From: Mycobacterium paraffinicum
GTDB taxonomy: Bacteria; Actinomycetota; Actinomycetes; Mycobacteriales; Mycobacteriaceae
Direction: 5' to 3'
DNA length: 64,000 bases
Assembly (NCBI RefSeq): GCF_001907675.1
Contig: NZ_MPNT01000003.1
Coordinates: 62,001 to 126,000 of the forward strand
Part shown: in pieces, positions 37,397 through 46,958 of the stretch
How positions within the stretch are numbered: the stretch's first letter is position 1
Layout: each line of letters begins with the position of its first letter
Notes under the pieces: generated by a model
Databases searched by the model: none
What the model saw: only the letters and a program-made list of their open reading frames with translations
Told to the model about the DNA's origin: nothing
Translations under genes and position numbers: made by a program

Positions 37397-38143
37397 TCAG
37401 CTCGCGGCGGGGTTGCTGGGCACCACGCTGTGCACCGGCTGATCGGGGTCCATCGCGATGCCGAGCACCTCGGCGGTGCCGACGATGACCCCCACCAAGA
37501 TCGTCGTCAGATGCGCGACGAACTGTTCGCGCGGCATGCGGCGCGCGCTCTGCGGGTCCGGGCCCAGCCACCATTCGGTGGCCGAGGCGGCCGAACCGAA
37601 GGCGGCATGCGCGGCCAGCTCGAACGCCGCGTGGTCCAGCTCCATTTCGCGCAGCTCGTTGTCGAACAGGTCGGCCATCGCCAGCGTGATCCCGCGACCC
37701 TCGTTGAGGATCTGGGGGCTGGCCGCCGTTCGACCCTGGATGAAGACCCGCAGCACGTTGGGGTGCTGGTCGACGAGGTTGACGTACTCGTCGACGGCGC
37801 GGTGGATCACCTCGCGCGCCGAGTCGGTCTTGAGGTCGATCGCCGGGAAGATCGCCGCCCAGAGCATGTCGCGCAGCCGCTCCCCGATGGCCTGGAACAG
37901 GTCGGACTTGTCGTGGAAATGCCGGTAGATCTTCGGCTTGGCGGTGCCGGCCTCCTCGGCGATCTCCCGCACGCTGAGCTCGGGGCCCAGGCGGTCGATG
38001 GCGCGGAAGGCCGCATCCACGATTTCGCCGCGAACCTTCTTGCGGTGTTCGCGCCAACGCTCGCTGCGCGCGTCGACCTTCGCCCCGGGCGGCTTGACGC
38101 TGGGGTGGGGCGGTCGCGGAATTCTCACCACATCAAGCACCAT
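37397..38143 (-). CDS. TetR-family regulator (Rv3050c-like)
   Basis: TetR regulator of 248 aa. The HTH is ELSVREIAEEAGTAKPKIYRHFHDKSDLF near residues 54-82, followed by a long ligand domain. It is syntenic with Rv3050c and lies directly upstream of the monooxygenase on the same strand. In M. tuberculosis the next gene is nrdE; here an 8.7-kb accessory block intervenes. The start at 38143 is the first in frame. Confidence 0.88.
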   Translation of the reverse strand: MVLDVVRIPRPPHPSVKPPGAKVDARSERWREHRKKVRGEIVDAAFRAIDRLGPELSVREIAEEAGTAKPKIYRHFHDKSDLFQAIGERLRDMLWAAIFPAIDLKTDSAREVIHRAVDEYVNLVDQHPNVLRVFIQGRTAASPQILNEGRGITLAMADLFDNELREMELDHAAFELAAHAAFGSAASATEWWLGPDPQSARRMPREQFVAHLTTILVGVIVGTAEVLGIAMDPDQPVHSVVPSNPAAS

Positions 38144-38196
38144 ACCCGTAGGAGCCGCTGACCTGGGCAGACCGCTTTTGTGTGGCTACCGTTCCG

Positions 38197-39174
38197 TCAT
38201 TGCCCCGCACGCAGCACCTCGCTGGGAGAGCGGCCGAACTCCCGCCGGTAGTCGGCGGCGAAACGGCCGAGGTTGCCGAACCCCCAGCGGTACGCAACGG
38301 CTGCCACGGTCGTACCTTCCTCGACGGATGCCTGCCGCAGGTCCGCGTGCGCGCGGGCAAGACGAATCGACTTCAGATACGCCATGGGGGTCGTGTCGAG
38401 GTGCTTGCGAAAGGCTTCTTGGAGGGCGCGGGTGCTCACCCGTGCCGCGGCCGCCACGTCGTTGATCCGGATGTCCTCGGCTGCGGATTCCTCGAGATAG
38501 GCGATTGCACGCCGCACGGCGCGTGGTCTGACGACGCCGCTGCGACCTTCGTCGGCCGTGCGATAAACCCCGGGGTAGGCCTCGACGATGCTCGCTACCA
38601 GCATCCGACGCATTTGGGCGGACAGTAACGACCCGGACGCCAGGAGGCCATCGGGTCCGGCATTCCGGAGCAGCACGTGCATAACCTTCGCGACGGCCGC
38701 CCCTCCGGGTTTGGTGGGGCGCCGGCTCAACGGGAATCGAACCGCAGCCGTTTGACTCGCGCCGGCGAACTCGGCAACAGTCGCCTCGAATGCGCTACGG
38801 GGAAGCCGCGCGTGGAAAATGCGGCAGTTCTCTTCCCAGCGCAGTCGATACGCCGTGTGAGCGTCCAGCACCACGTGTTCGCCCGGCAACAGGATCCGTT
38901 CCCCGCTTCCGGCTCGGGCCACCAAGCGACCGCTGATCTGGTGGGACACGAGCACGAAGTCATCGAAAGTGACTGAATCCAGCACCGTAGTACCCGACCC
39001 GTACGTCAGGGAGTAGACACCGAGCCCGCTGCTGCCTCCTTCGGCGTGCCGCGCACGGAAGGCGGACAGCCTCCCCTTCACGGTGAGGCGGTGGGGACAG
39101 TAGACGGACCCGATCTGGGTGCACGCGTCGTCCGGATCCGACGTGTCGACCCGGATGCGCAGCCCGTCGATCAT
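38197..39174 (-). CDS. AraC-family transcriptional regulator
   Basis: Regulator of 325 aa. The N-terminal AraC-binding-like domain (about residues 20-190, with the cupin-type LPGEHVVLDAHTAYRL) precedes a C-terminal pair of HTH motifs. These are DIRINDVAAAARVSTRALQEAFRKHLDTTPMAYLK and GTTVAAVAYRWGFGNLGRFAADYRREFGRSPSE. I start it at ATG 39174 (MIDGLR); the open frame to 39789 upstream has no domain. It opens the accessory island and probably controls the divergent hydrolase through the direct repeats between them. Confidence 0.88.
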   Translation of the reverse strand: MIDGLRIRVDTSDPDDACTQIGSVYCPHRLTVKGRLSAFRARHAEGGSSGLGVYSLTYGSGTTVLDSVTFDDFVLVSHQISGRLVARAGSGERILLPGEHVVLDAHTAYRLRWEENCRIFHARLPRSAFEATVAEFAGASQTAAVRFPLSRRPTKPGGAAVAKVMHVLLRNAGPDGLLASGSLLSAQMRRMLVASIVEAYPGVYRTADEGRSGVVRPRAVRRAIAYLEESAAEDIRINDVAAAARVSTRALQEAFRKHLDTTPMAYLKSIRLARAHADLRQASVEEGTTVAAVAYRWGFGNLGRFAADYRREFGRSPSEVLRAGQ

Positions 39175-39513
39175 GCGACTGTCATCCGTTGGCGGATCTC
39201 CCCCGCTGGCCTGAGGATCGGCGCCGCGCTCACCTGCCGATCCACAGTGCCGACCGACGTGGATCGGTCGGCCGGGCGAAGTCGAAGACTCATTCGATAC
39301 CTTCCATCGAATTGTGACGCTCGATGAAGACAACGAAGACCCCAGGTCGCGCGCGCCGGAGGTGCGCCAAAGTGTCCGCTTCTGTGGAAGAGATGGCACA
39401 TTGCGAGCGGTAGGCAGGTGTTCGCGGCCACGCGGTTGGGCCATGGCAGTTTCTGTGGGAAATGTGGCAGTTGCGCCACGTCCGCACGGGCCTGCGGTGG
39501 CGTTGCAGCGGGC
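39175..39513. promoter_or_regulatory. AraC/hydrolase intergenic region with direct repeats
   Basis: The 339-bp gap contains two related segments in the same orientation, TCTGTGGAAGAGATGGCACA continuing to TTGCG (39381-39405) and TTCTGTGGGAAATGTGGCAG continuing to TTGCGCC (39451-39477), about 71 bp apart. AraC-type activators bind directly repeated sites upstream of their targets, so these are candidates. No small gene was supported in the rest of the gap. Confidence 0.5.
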
Positions 39514-40296
39514 ATGACAACCATCGTTTCCCCCGACGGAACCAGGATCGGCTATGAATCCGCCGGTGCCGGTCCGCCCCTGCTGCTTGTGCACGGCAGC
39601 ACCGGCACGCGCGCTCGCTGGTCCCCGGTGATGCCGGCGCTGGCACAGCGTTACACCGTGCACGCGATGGACCGCCGCGGCCGGGGACTCAGCACTGCCG
39701 AGATCGAGCCCTACAGCCTGGGCCGCGAAGCAGAGGATGTCGCGACCATTGCCGAAGCCCTCGGCGGAAATGTCTACGTCCTCGGGCATTCCTACGGGGC
39801 GTTGGCGGTGCTGGAAGCTGCCCTCATCACACCCGCTTTCCGCCGGATCATGCTCTACGAGCCACCGATACCGTCGCCGGGCCTCGACGTCGTCTCACCA
39901 GAGGGCTTGGCACGCATCACCAAGATGTCCGACCCCCACGAAATCCTTGAAGCGTTCTATCGCGAAACCCTGCACCTTCCCCGGTCGGCCATTAAGAACC
40001 TTGCGGATCGAGAGTTCTCGCATCTCGCCGACTCAATCGGACACACCGCCGGCCGCGAACTCACGGAAGCCCGCGCCTACCGGGCGACAGAGCGGCTCGC
40101 CAAGATCACCGTCCCGGTCCGTATGTTGCTCGGCACCGAGAGCCCCGCGTACTTCCAGGCGGCCACCGCGGCCGTTGCTGCGCGGATACCGGGCGCCACG
40201 ATCGTCGCGTTGCGCGGCCAGGGACACCAGGCGGTCGACTACGACCCACAACAGTTCGCCGGGGCGGTACTGGATTTCGACTCCGATATCAGCTAG
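39514..40296 (+). CDS. Alpha/beta hydrolase
   Basis: Alpha/beta-hydrolase-fold enzyme of 260 aa. The oxyanion segment is LLLVHGSTGTRARW, the nucleophile elbow is GHSYG (near residue 96), and the catalytic His is probably in RGQGHQAVDYD. The start ATG 39514 (MTTIVSPDG) matches family N-termini; upstream in-frame codons lie in the regulatory region. It is divergent from the AraC gene. The substrate is unknown; esters or lactones made by neighbouring oxidases are plausible. Confidence 0.86.
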   Translation: MTTIVSPDGTRIGYESAGAGPPLLLVHGSTGTRARWSPVMPALAQRYTVHAMDRRGRGLSTAEIEPYSLGREAEDVATIAEALGGNVYVLGHSYGALAVLEAALITPAFRRIMLYEPPIPSPGLDVVSPEGLARITKMSDPHEILEAFYRETLHLPRSAIKNLADREFSHLADSIGHTAGRELTEARAYRATERLAKITVPVRMLLGTESPAYFQAATAAVAARIPGATIVALRGQGHQAVDYDPQQFAGAVLDFDSDIS

Positions 40297-40328
40297 TCGG
40301 CGTCGGTGATTGTGACAATGGTCGGTGC

Positions 40329-41732
40329 TCACCCGGCCGGAACCACATTAGGGTTGAGGCGGAACATGTCGGTCGGGTCGAACGTCTTCTTGACACGAAC
40401 CAGGCGGTCGTAGCATTCGGGGCCATAGATCGCCACGGCGTCGCTTGCTTCTTCGGGAGCGAGGTTGTTCACCAATAGGCGGTCGCCCTGCCATGGCGCC
40501 ATGCCGTCGAGTAAGGCAGCGATCGACTCCCTTAGCCGCCGTTCCTCTGATAGCGGACCGACCTCCACACCCAACAGGACATACGGCAGCCCTCGGGTCG
40601 CCACGGCGTTGGGCACCGCCGGCTCGCGGTCCCAGGCTCCGCCAAGGGCGCGCAGTTCGGCGATCCACATGGTGCTGTCGGAATCCGGACCGACAAGTTC
40701 GACCAGCTTGTCCTGCGCCTCCCCGCCGAACTCCCGCAGCATGATGCTGCGTTCGTAGTAAGGCAATGGTTCGGTCGGCTCGTTGTGGATCGATGCGACT
40801 GCGGCATAAGGCATGTCCGCTACGGTGTCCAAGATTGTCGGCGCCACCGCCCGAAGCGGTGCGATCATCCGTTCGCCGTCATCAGCCGTGCCGTTGTAGG
40901 CGATCCGCACAGCCACGGTGAACACGCCGCGCAGCGGTTCAGGTATTTCGGGCAGCGGCGGCAGCCGCAGCGCCGCGAACGAAGAGGTCACTGTTTCCGG
41001 CGTGTTCGGGTGCCAGGCAGTCCAGGCCCGCAGCACGTCGGCCATCCGCTCCCCGGGGAAGTACATGCCGCCGCCGTAGAGTCTCGAGACCGGGAACAGG
41101 GCGAATTCCATCCGCGTGACCACGCCGAAGTTGCCCTTGCCGCCGCGCAGCGCCCAGAACAGTTCGGGTTCGGATTCCGCAGTGACACTGAGCAATTCGC
41201 CGTCCGCTGTCACCACCTCGAGTGAGCGCACGTGGTCGGCTGCGTAACCGTGGGAGCGGCCGAGGGTCGGGCTGAGACCGCCACCCAGGGTGTAGCCGAC
41301 AACTCCCACCGTGGGGTTCGAACCATTCAAGGGTGCCAGGCCCGCCTCGGCTGCCCTCCGCACCACGTCGGCCCAAATCGCCCCAGCGCCGACTCTGGCC
41401 GTGCGGCCCACGACATCGATGTCGATGCCGCTCATCCGGTGGGTAGCGATCAGCACGGAACCCTCTGCCGCGCCGACCATCTGATGGCCGGTGGCTTTCA
41501 CCAGAACCGGCCGGTGCTGTCCCGCCGCGAAAGCAACGGCCGCCTGGACATCGCTTGCGCGCTGCGACACCACAATCACGGCGGGCTTGAGCTCGTGATT
41601 GAGGTTGAAGACAGCGCGCTCGTAGTCGTATCCCACCTCACCCGGCAGCAGGACCGAACCCGCCACCGCCGCCCGTAACGGTGCGACGTCCTCCGGCCGC
41701 AGCGGCGGGAAAGGGTAACCATCGAGAGTCAC
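40329..41732 (-). CDS. FAD-linked oxidase (berberine-bridge-enzyme type)
   Basis: Flavoprotein of 467 aa. The N-terminal PCMH-type FAD domain contains KPAVIVVSQRASDVQAAVAFA, then KATGHQM in the position of the usual GGH flavin-linking His, and GVVGYTLGGGLSPTLGRSHGYAADHV. The C-terminal BBE domain ends YGPECYDRLVRVKKTFDPTDMFRLNPN. Such enzymes oxidise alcohols, sugars or secondary metabolites with oxygen. It lies 18 bp downstream of mmpL on the same strand, so its substrate may be the exported product. Confidence 0.9.
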   Translation of the reverse strand: MTLDGYPFPPLRPEDVAPLRAAVAGSVLLPGEVGYDYERAVFNLNHELKPAVIVVSQRASDVQAAVAFAAGQHRPVLVKATGHQMVGAAEGSVLIATHRMSGIDIDVVGRTARVGAGAIWADVVRRAAEAGLAPLNGSNPTVGVVGYTLGGGLSPTLGRSHGYAADHVRSLEVVTADGELLSVTAESEPELFWALRGGKGNFGVVTRMEFALFPVSRLYGGGMYFPGERMADVLRAWTAWHPNTPETVTSSFAALRLPPLPEIPEPLRGVFTVAVRIAYNGTADDGERMIAPLRAVAPTILDTVADMPYAAVASIHNEPTEPLPYYERSIMLREFGGEAQDKLVELVGPDSDSTMWIAELRALGGAWDREPAVPNAVATRGLPYVLLGVEVGPLSEERRLRESIAALLDGMAPWQGDRLLVNNLAPEEASDAVAIYGPECYDRLVRVKKTFDPTDMFRLNPNVVPAG

Positions 41733-41750
41733 GCTGAGAACCTCTTTTCG

Positions 41751-44630
41751 TTATGCGACAGGGGCGCCGACAGGAGCATCGCGCCGGATGGTGGTCATAC
41801 GCAGCGGCCTGGAAGGGATTAGCCGGGGCCACCAGAAGAACGATCCGAGCAACCGCGCGATCGCGGGCGTGACGAACGAACGCACGATGAGCGTGTCCAG
41901 AAGAAGACCCAGGCCGATGATGGAGCCCATCTGGCCGATGTTGATCAAATCGCTGGACACCATCGCCATCATGGTGACCGCAAAGACCAGTCCTGCTGTG
42001 GTCACCACTTTGCCGGAGTTGGCGACGGCTCTGATCAGACCGGTGTTCAGACCGGCTTTGCTTTCCTCGAGGTAGCGGGCGATCAGCAGAAGGTTGTAGT
42101 CGGAACCGACCGCCACCAAGATGAGGAACGTGAGGGGCAAGTTCAGCCAGCTCAGTGGAATACCGATCAAGTGCTGCCAGATCAGGACCGACAGGCCGAA
42201 CGCGCCGGAATACGAGAACGCCACGGTTCCGAGGATGACCAATGCTGCGACAATGCTTCGGGTGATGAGCAGCATCACCAGGAAGATCACCGCGAAAGCT
42301 GCTGTGGCGGCGATGAACAGGTCTGTTCTTGACGCGTCCTGAATGTCCCAGTAGGTCGCGGCCGCGCCTCCGAGATAGACGCGCGATCCGGCGAGCGTGG
42401 TGCCTTTCAACGCTTCCTTGGCGGCAGGCAGATAGGTCTGGTCATGCTTGATGCCTTCGGGGCTCAGCGCCTCTCCGTCGTGGTAGACCATGTACCGCGC
42501 CGATTTGCCGTCCGGGGACACGAAGAACCGCAGGTCGATCTGAAAGTAGGGATTTGTGAACGCGTCCGGCGGCAGGTAGAAGAATTCGTCGTTCTTCGCA
42601 CTGTCGAACGCGTAACCGAGATCCATCATCTGCCTGCTCAACGCATCCAACTGGGTCAACTGGGGCGCGATCGTGCTGTGCTCGGCCAAGATGATTTGGC
42701 GCATCTGGTCGAGTTGGTCGGCGTTCTGGCCGATGAGGCCGACGAGCTGCGGCGTCACCGCGTCCTGAAGCAATGCAGCTCTCAGGTTCTTGTCCACCCC
42801 GTCCGTTAGCTGATCAAACTTGTCGGTCACTTCGAATAGCGATCGCAGTGACCAGCAGATCGGGATGTCGAAACAGTGCTTCTCCCAGTAGAAATAGCTG
42901 CGGATCGGGCGCCAGAAGTCGTCGAAATCGGCGATGTCGTCCCGCATCGAATCGGTGGCGTCTTTGATGCCCTGAGCGGCATCGGCGGCGATGTGCGCCG
43001 CTCCGGCCTGTTGCGAGGTCAACTCCTGTTGGTGATGTAAGAGGCCCGTCATGCGGTCGGTGATAGCGGCCATGTCCGTGAGCCGGTTGTTCAGATCGGT
43101 GAGAAACGGCAACAATTCTTTGATCTTCGTTCCCATCGTGCCCATGGCGTAGGTGAAAGACGAATGCTCCAGTGGCGCGCCCAAAGGTCTTGTGGTGCTC
43201 TGCACCATCGCAATACCCGGGGTGTGAAAAACGCTGCGTGCCACTCGGTCCAGCGCGATCATGTCCGTGCTGTTGCGCATGTCGTGGTCAGATTCCACCA
43301 GGAGCATGTCGCTGTTCAACCGGCTGACGGGAAAGTGCCGGTCGCTCGCGGCATACCCCTGCTTCGACGGGACGTCATCGGCGACGTACAGCCTGTCGTC
43401 GTAGTTGGGGCGGTAGGTGGGAAGCGCGGCCGACCCCACCAGCATCACCAGGGAACTCGCCAGCAATAGCCGGGCCGGCCAGCGCACGACAAGTGTTCCG
43501 ACCTTGCGCCAGATGCCAGCCCCCGCCGCCCTTTTCGGTTCGAAAAGTCCCACGCGACTACCCAGGTCGAGCAAGGCCGGACCGAAAGTCAAGGCAGCCG
43601 CGACTGCGGTCAACATCGCCGCAGCGCAAGGAATGCCACATGTATTGAAGTAATTGAGCCGCGTGAATTTGAGGCAGAACGTTGCCCCGGCCACCGCTAG
43701 GCCGGACCCGAGAATGACGTGGGACACGCCGCCCACCGCGGAATAGTAAGCGGATTCCCGATCTTCGCCGGCCTGGCGTGCTTCGTGGTAGCGGCCGATC
43801 AAGAAGATCGCGTAATCGGTGCCCGCGCCCAGGATCAGGGAGACAAGGATGTTCGATGCGAATTCGGATATCTGGGTGAACTTGTGGAAGGCGAGGAAGG
43901 AGACGATACCCCGCCCGCAGATCAATTCCATCATCACCATCAAGAGGATTAGCAGCGCGGTGGTGATGGAGCGATAGACGACCAGTAGCATCGTGGTGAT
44001 GAGGACGATGGTCACGAACATGATCGTGATCAGGCTCTTGTTGCCGACCTCGAGCATGTCAGCCGACAACGGCGCCGCGCCGGAGACGTAGACTTTTAGC
44101 CCCTGCGGTGTTTTGGTGTCCGAAACCAGATCTCGTACCGCATGGATGGACTCGTCCGACAGCGACGAACCCTGGTTACCAGCGACCCGCACCATTGTGT
44201 AGGACGCTTGTCCATCATTGCTTTGCACCCCAGCAGCGGTCGTTCCTTCGCCCCACAGGTTCATCACATACTGAACGTGCCTGTCATGCTGGAGTTTTGA
44301 GACCAACTGGTTGTAGAACGAGTGGTCTGCTTCGTCCAGTTTCCGAGAAGCCTCCAACACGACCATCACTAGGCTGTTGCTGTCGGATTCCTTGAACACT
44401 TCCCCGGTGCGGATGAGCGCCTTTGCCGACGGCGCGTCGAGAGGGACCAGAGGGCCTCGGTTTGCCTCGGTGACGGGCTCGAGCTGCGGGACGACCACGT
44501 TGACCACCACCAGCAGGGCGATCCAGGCAAGCACCACCGCCAGCGAATACTTTCGGATGGTGCGTGCCACGTACGGTCTGCGCGCATCGGGGCCTGGGCG
44601 GCGCTGGTTCACGCGGACAGCACCTGGCAC
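41751..44630 (-). CDS. MmpL-family RND transporter
   Basis: MmpL transporter of 959 aa with the RND layout: an N-terminal helix, large extracytoplasmic loop, helices 2-6, second long loop and helices 8-12. The proton-relay motifs GAGTDYAIFLIGRYHEARQ and AVGSDYNLLLIARYLEES are intact. Loop 2 is long and helical, typical of the MmpL4/MmpL5 group, which export siderophores or lipids and can pump drugs. It overlaps mmpS by 22 bp. The cargo is unknown. The neighbouring oxidases suggest a tailored metabolite. Confidence 0.93.
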   Translation of the reverse strand: MPGAVRVNQRRPGPDARRPYVARTIRKYSLAVVLAWIALLVVVNVVVPQLEPVTEANRGPLVPLDAPSAKALIRTGEVFKESDSNSLVMVVLEASRKLDEADHSFYNQLVSKLQHDRHVQYVMNLWGEGTTAAGVQSNDGQASYTMVRVAGNQGSSLSDESIHAVRDLVSDTKTPQGLKVYVSGAAPLSADMLEVGNKSLITIMFVTIVLITTMLLVVYRSITTALLILLMVMMELICGRGIVSFLAFHKFTQISEFASNILVSLILGAGTDYAIFLIGRYHEARQAGEDRESAYYSAVGGVSHVILGSGLAVAGATFCLKFTRLNYFNTCGIPCAAAMLTAVAAALTFGPALLDLGSRVGLFEPKRAAGAGIWRKVGTLVVRWPARLLLASSLVMLVGSAALPTYRPNYDDRLYVADDVPSKQGYAASDRHFPVSRLNSDMLLVESDHDMRNSTDMIALDRVARSVFHTPGIAMVQSTTRPLGAPLEHSSFTYAMGTMGTKIKELLPFLTDLNNRLTDMAAITDRMTGLLHHQQELTSQQAGAAHIAADAAQGIKDATDSMRDDIADFDDFWRPIRSYFYWEKHCFDIPICWSLRSLFEVTDKFDQLTDGVDKNLRAALLQDAVTPQLVGLIGQNADQLDQMRQIILAEHSTIAPQLTQLDALSRQMMDLGYAFDSAKNDEFFYLPPDAFTNPYFQIDLRFFVSPDGKSARYMVYHDGEALSPEGIKHDQTYLPAAKEALKGTTLAGSRVYLGGAAATYWDIQDASRTDLFIAATAAFAVIFLVMLLITRSIVAALVILGTVAFSYSGAFGLSVLIWQHLIGIPLSWLNLPLTFLILVAVGSDYNLLLIARYLEESKAGLNTGLIRAVANSGKVVTTAGLVFAVTMMAMVSSDLINIGQMGSIIGLGLLLDTLIVRSFVTPAIARLLGSFFWWPRLIPSRPLRMTTIRRDAPVGAPVA

Positions 44631-45052
44631 CAGACTCCCGCCTGCGCACCTGTCGCCACGTGTTCGGACCGCACTTGCCCGTCAATCTTGATACGGCAGC
44701 CAATATTTGGTCCTGCCACTTGCGCGGTGACATCGGCGGTAGCCGTCGTCAACACGGTTCTTTCGGTGTGCGTCCAGGGCAATGTCGTCAGTTCCACCGC
44801 GACGGGCTTGGAGTTGACGTCCCAGTAACTGACCCTCCCCCACCCGCCCAAATCGCCGAAGATTTCGTATTCAATGCGCTTGGGATTGAACTGGGCGATC
44901 GAAAATCTGTTGCCAGAACCTCGAGTTCGATCGTCGGAGCCGAAGACACCGTGAGCGGCGTGGATGACGAATCCCGCCACGGTGATCACGACGACCACGA
45001 TCGTGGGCAGCCAAAGCCGACTGGCCAGTCGTCGAGTTGTGGAGACGAGCAT
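44609..45052 (-). CDS. MmpS-family accessory protein
   Basis: MmpS protein of about 147 aa. It has one N-terminal membrane helix (LWLPTIVVVVITVAGFVIHAAHGVF) and an exported beta-sandwich domain with the family segments KRIEYEIFGDLGGWGRVSYWDVNSKP and GCRIKIDGQVRSEHVATGAQAGVWCQV. MmpS proteins work with the adjacent MmpL in the periplasm. The start at 45052 (MLVSTTRR) is preferred over 45082. The overlap with mmpL implies coupled translation. Confidence 0.9.
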   Translation of the reverse strand: MLVSTTRRLASRLWLPTIVVVVITVAGFVIHAAHGVFGSDDRTRGSGNRFSIAQFNPKRIEYEIFGDLGGWGRVSYWDVNSKPVAVELTTLPWTHTERTVLTTATADVTAQVAGPNIGCRIKIDGQVRSEHVATGAQAGVWCQVLSA

Positions 45053-45412
45053 GTTATTCCAGCTGCCCGAACAATCTCGCATTACTTGAACCTCACGCAG
45101 CGGCGCTGCTTGCTGAGTAGTGGTGATGCTCAGTTGGATTCACGAGATTTGGTCCTTTCCGATTCGAGGCGGTCATTCCTACCAGCCGCTCACCGAGGTA
45201 CAAGCTAGGGACATCAGCGCCGCCGGTCTACCCGAATAGCGCGGCCGATGGCCGGAATACGCGGTGGGGAAGCCACCCGTGGCGCGCTGGCCTTGATGGC
45301 CCGCCGCTGGCCGTCTTATGGTGCTCGGCGTCGGCGACGAATCATTGGTGACCCGAAAGCCGACGTACGATCGAAATGGGTTGGACCCCAACGCCTGAAG
45401 GGAGGCTCCGTC
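45053..45412. other. Divergent promoter region mmpS / GMC oxidase
   Basis: About 360 bp between divergent genes. No domain-bearing frame is present, and the in-frame extension of the GMC gene to 45248 has no similarity to that family. I saw no clear palindrome. It presumably carries promoters for both directions. Confidence 0.45.
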
Positions 45413-46930
45413 GTGCCGAGAACCGAGTCATACGACTTCATCGTCATCGGCGCCGGTACCGCCGGGTGCGTCTTGGCGCGCCGGCTGAGCGATGACAGCA
45501 ACGTCCGGATCTTGCTTCTCGAGGCGGGAAGTGCCGCCCTTCCGCCGTCCAGCGAGCAACCGCCGCAGTGGCCGACATTGATAAAGAGTTCGGCCGACGG
45601 CGGCGGCCTCACCTCGGTGCAGGCGGCAACCGGCCGGGCGGTGCATTTACCACTAGGACGCGGCATCGGCGGGTCCTCGGCAATCAACGGCATGATGTTC
45701 GTCCGCGGACACCGCGACAGTTATGCCGATTGGCCACCCGGCTGGCGGTTCGACGACCTCTTGCCTTACTTCAAAGCCAGCGAGTGCGCACCCGGTGGCG
45801 ATCCTGCGTGGCGCGGAGAGAAAGGCCTCCTAGACGTCGCTCCGGTGGAGCCTCCGAACGAGGTGCTTGCAGCGGGGCTGCGCGCCGCGTTGCAGTCTGG
45901 CTATCCGCGTGCTCGGGATCTGAGCAGCGGATGCGAGTTGGGATTCGCAGCACCGGATGCCACTATTTCCGACGGGCGCCGGCAGAGCGCGGCGGACGCT
46001 TACCTGTGGCCTGTGTTTCCTCGCGACAATCTGACCCTGGTTGCGGATGCCGTCGTTCATCGGCTACTAATCGCCGACGGTCGCTGTAGCGGAGTGGAGT
46101 ACCGCGTCGCGGGCCAGGGTCCGACTGTGGCCGTGGCAGGCGAAGTCGTGTTGTGCGCCGGTGCAATTGACTCACCGCGGCTGCTGATGATTTCGGGTGT
46201 CGGACCGCGCAACCATCTCCGCGACCTGGGCATTGACGTTGCGCTTGACCTGCCCGGCGTAGGGTCGAACTTGCAAGACCACCCGTTCACCGGGGTCATA
46301 TTTCAAGCGACTCAGCCGATTCCGACGCCGCGGCACAACCACGGCGAAATAATGGGCATAATCCGCTCCAGATTCGCCGTCGCAGCGCCTGACTTACAGA
46401 TTCTGTTCGTGGACACCGGCGCCTTGGCCGGACTCGACATACCGAATATCTACGTGATCGGCGTATCGGCGATGCAGCCGTTCAGCCGCGGCAGCGTGCG
46501 GTTGGCGGGACCAGCCGCTGACGCGGCGCCGGTCGTCGACCCGAATTACCTCGGGGATGCGCGCGACGTGGAGACTTTGGTGGAGGGTCTCTTGACAGCC
46601 CGAGAGATTGGCGCCGCGCCCGCACTGGCCGCCTGGCGTGGCGCGGAGCTGGCGCCGGGACCTGGAGTCAGCAGCAGAAAAGCATTGCGCGAGTTCATCA
46701 GACAGACGGTAGGCCCCTACTTCCACCCGGCAGGGACATGCGCCCTGGGGCACACTCAGCATTCAGTGGTTGATGACGAGCTTCGCGTCCACGGCATCAC
46801 TGGACTCCGGGTGGTGGACGCGTCTGTCATGCCCTCGCTGCCCGCGGGCAACACGATGGCAACCGTCTATGCGATTGCCGAACGGGCCGCGGCTCTCATC
46901 AAGGGGCCCCGTGTCACTGCCCCACCTTAA
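45413..46930 (+). CDS. GMC-family FAD oxidoreductase
   Basis: Glucose-methanol-choline oxidoreductase of 505 aa. It has the FAD motif DFIVIGAGTAGCVLARRLS, GMC signature 1 GRGIGGSSAINGMMFVRGH, signature 2 GAIDSPRLLMISGVGPR and a C-terminal FHPAGTCALG with PAGNTMATVYAIAE carrying the catalytic His and Asn. GTG 45413 follows AAGGGAGG by seven bases; the longer frame from 45248 is unlikely. It is divergent from mmpS and ends 28 bp before nrdE on the opposite strand. It probably oxidises an alcohol within the island's pathway. Confidence 0.9.
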   Translation: MPRTESYDFIVIGAGTAGCVLARRLSDDSNVRILLLEAGSAALPPSSEQPPQWPTLIKSSADGGGLTSVQAATGRAVHLPLGRGIGGSSAINGMMFVRGHRDSYADWPPGWRFDDLLPYFKASECAPGGDPAWRGEKGLLDVAPVEPPNEVLAAGLRAALQSGYPRARDLSSGCELGFAAPDATISDGRRQSAADAYLWPVFPRDNLTLVADAVVHRLLIADGRCSGVEYRVAGQGPTVAVAGEVVLCAGAIDSPRLLMISGVGPRNHLRDLGIDVALDLPGVGSNLQDHPFTGVIFQATQPIPTPRHNHGEIMGIIRSRFAVAAPDLQILFVDTGALAGLDIPNIYVIGVSAMQPFSRGSVRLAGPAADAAPVVDPNYLGDARDVETLVEGLLTAREIGAAPALAAWRGAELAPGPGVSSRKALREFIRQTVGPYFHPAGTCALGHTQHSVVDDELRVHGITGLRVVDASVMPSLPAGNTMATVYAIAERAAALIKGPRVTAPP

Positions 46931-46958
46931 GGCCGTGTGCGTCAACGGGTTGCGCGTG

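Noticed and set aside
35888..38161. A 757-codon plus-strand open frame opposite the monooxygenase and tetR
   Set aside because: There are no domains and the composition is Val/Gly/Arg/Asp/His-biased; the minus strand encodes intact, syntenic proteins.
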